Assembly (NCBI RefSeq): GCF_002251245.1
Contig: NZ_NPJG01000001.1
Span: forward strand, 62,001 to 126,000
Length of the DNA stretch: 64,000 bases
Source: Prevotella sp. P5-92
GTDB taxonomy: Bacteria; Bacteroidota; Bacteroidia; Bacteroidales; Bacteroidaceae
Direction: 5' to 3'
The notes beneath the pieces were generated by a model. That model was given only the letters and a program-made list of their open reading frames with translations. It made no database searches and had not been told where the DNA came from. A program made the position numbers and the translations under genes. Shown one piece after another: positions 62,519-64,000 of the stretch (position 1 is the stretch's first letter; each line of letters starts with the position of its first letter).

Positions 62519-64000
62519 ATGAAAAAAAGATTTACTGCATGTTTGACAACGCTCATTCTTAGCGTGTTCTTCTCAATTTCAGCATCTGCAGATGTTGTTA
62601 AGGTGGATGGGATTTACTATGACATTTCTGGAACAACCGCCACAGTAACGCAAGTCGGAGATTATTCAGGTGACATAGTGATTCCCGAATCTATTACTTT
62701 TGAGAATTCAAAATATTCTGTGACAAGTATTGGAGATGCGGCTTTCTTTGAATGCATTGACCTCACCTCCGTCACGATACCTAATTCTGTGACAAGTATT
62801 GGAAGTGATGCTTTCTGGGGTTGCCGCAGCCTCACCTCCGTCACGATTCCTAATTCTGTGACAAGTATTGGAGATTGGGCTTTCTGGGGTTGCCGCAGCC
62901 TCACCTCAGTAACGATTCCTAATTCTGTGACAAGTATTGGAGATTTGGCTTTCTATGAATGCAGCAGCCTCACCTCCGTCACGATACCTAATTCTGTGAC
63001 AAGTATTGGAGATGGTACTTTATGGGGTTGCAGCGGCCTCACACATCCAATTATTGTTAATGATATGTTTGTCTTTTTACCAACGGGATATGAAGGTCAT
63101 TATTCTATACCTGAAAATATATCAACAATAATTGGAGGAGCTTTCTATGAATGCCGCAGCCTCACCTCCGTCACGATACCTAATTCTGTGAAAAGTATTG
63201 GAAATGATGCTTTCTGGGGTTGCAGCAGCCTCACCTCCGTCACTATACCTAATTCTGTGACAAGTATTCGAGATGAAGCTTTCGCTAGTTGCAGCAGCCT
63301 CACCTCCGTCACGATACCTAATTCTGTGACAAGTATTGGAGATAATGCTTTCGAGGAATGCACCAGCCTCACCTCCGTCACGATTCCTAATTCTGTGACA
63401 AGTATTGGAGATTATGCTTTCTTGGGTTGCAGCAGCCTCACCTCCGTCACGATTCCTAATTCCGTGACAAGTATTGGAGATGAGGCTTTCGCTTCTTGCA
63501 GCAGCCTCACCTCCGTCACGATTCCTAATTCTGTGACAAGTATTGGAGATTGGGCTTTCGCTTCTTGCAGCGGCCTCACTTCCGTCACGATTCCTAATTC
63601 CGTGACAAGTATTGGAGATGGGGCTTTCAGGGAATGCAGTGGCCTCACCTCAGTCACTATACCTAATTCTGTGACAAGTATTGGAGATGGTGCTTTCGAG
63701 TATTGCAGCGGCCTCACCTCCGTCACGATTCCTAATTCCGTGACAAGTATTGGAGGTTGGGCTTTCTTTAGTTGCAGCAGCCTCACCTCCGTCACAATAC
63801 CTAATTCTGTGAAAAGTATTGGAAATGATGTTTTCAGCTATTGCAGCAGCCTCACACATCCAATTATTGTAAATGATATGTTTGTCTTTTTACCAACGGG
63901 ATATGAAGGTCATTATTCTATACCTGAAAATATATCAACAATAATTGGAGGAGCTTTCTATGGATGCAGCAGCCTCACCTCCGTCACGATTCCTAATTCA
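62519..64000 (+). CDS. BspA-like leucine-rich-repeat surface protein, runs off window
   Basis: The first 494 codons of an exported protein; the gene continues past base 64000. The signal peptide ends at ISASA-D. The rest is a string of 23-residue LRR_5/BspA repeats of the form [23 protein letters not shown], encoded by near-identical 69-bp units. Two non-repeat inserts ([19 protein letters not shown]..., at 63038 and 63851) are almost identical and 813 bp apart, so a block of about eleven repeats plus insert has been duplicated. BspA-like proteins bind host or bacterial surfaces and often end in a T9SS or anchoring domain, which would lie outside the window. Confidence 0.9.
   Translation, partial: MKKRFTACLTTLILSVFFSISASADVVKVDGIYYDISGTTATVTQVGDYSGDIVIPESITFENSKYSVTSIGDAAFFECIDLTSVTIPNSVTSIGSDAFWGCRSLTSVTIPNSVTSIGDWAFWGCRSLTSVTIPNSVTSIGDLAFYECSSLTSVTIPNSVTSIGDGTLWGCSGLTHPIIVNDMFVFLPTGYEGHYSIPENISTIIGGAFYECRSLTSVTIPNSVKSIGNDAFWGCSSLTSVTIPNSVTSIRDEAFASCSSLTSVTIPNSVTSIGDNAFEECTSLTSVTIPNSVTSIGDYAFLGCSSLTSVTIPNSVTSIGDEAFASCSSLTSVTIPNSVTSIGDWAFASCSGLTSVTIPNSVTSIGDGAFRECSGLTSVTIPNSVTSIGDGAFEYCSGLTSVTIPNSVTSIGGWAFFSCSSLTSVTIPNSVKSIGNDVFSYCSSLTHPIIVNDMFVFLPTGYEGHYSIPENISTIIGGAFYGCSSLTSVTIPNS

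Noticed and set aside
63145..63859. Long minus-strand readings in the LRR gene (repeats of [12 protein letters not shown])
   Set aside because: They are the antisense shadow of the 69-bp repeats; a period divisible by three keeps all frames open.

Overview
The window comes from a gut-type Bacteroidales bacterium, most likely Prevotella/Segatella. The evidence is two SusC/SusD glycan loci, promoters of the Bacteroidetes form TAnnTTTG, type IX secretion genes porU and porV, a BspA-like leucine-rich-repeat gene, an IS1380-type transposase remnant and a propeller/AraC regulator. No rRNA, tRNA or CRISPR array was seen. Genus is an inference from gene content.

1-19.8 kb is a starch locus. A minus-strand operon (GH77 amylomaltase, GH97 SusB-like glucosidase, type I pullulanase running off the left edge) and a minus-strand lacI-MFS transporter pair face a plus-strand susC-susD-susE-susF operon, and a secreted GH13 alpha-amylase lies downstream. 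Four near-identical LacI-type palindromes (core GCAAWCGTTTGC) each sit about 66 bp upstream of a TAnnTTTG box. They cover malQ, lacI, susC, the amylase and one gene-less transcript. The shared lacI/susC site is midway between the two divergent promoters. This constant geometry suggests that the LacI-type protein activates the whole regulon. A nucleotidyltransferase/small-protein pair and a guanine deaminase are inserted between susF and the amylase.

19.8-33.1 kb is mostly housekeeping: two glycosyltransferases, ribD, a very large sensor kinase, an RNase H, argS, a GH5 glucanase, a 5'-nucleotidase fusion with permuted domain order, and rplS. The sensor is a head-to-tail fusion of two TPR histidine kinases, and the first half has lost its phosphoacceptor histidine and ATP-binding motifs. 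A candidate structured RNA runs toward rplS from the opposite strand.

33.4-47.8 kb is a second polysaccharide locus, probably for arabinan/galactan side chains of pectin: SusC, SusD, a surface glycan-binding lipoprotein, a small secreted protein, a GH43 arabinanase and a divergent GH53 galactanase. Its regulator has the sensor and AraC parts of a hybrid two-component system but no kinase or receiver.

47.8-59.2 kb holds ispF, porV, porU, a FAHD-family enzyme, alkD, a phosphoesterase next to a TonB-dependent receptor, and a small histidine-rich exported protein. 59.2-62.5 kb is a gene graveyard: nested inverted repeats, a broken Rpn-type nuclease, an Eco47II-like restriction enzyme fragment joined to the tail of another gene, an HExxH protein, an ATPase N-terminal stub and an internally deleted IS1380 transposase. 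The window ends inside a BspA-like LRR gene built of near-identical 69-bp repeats.
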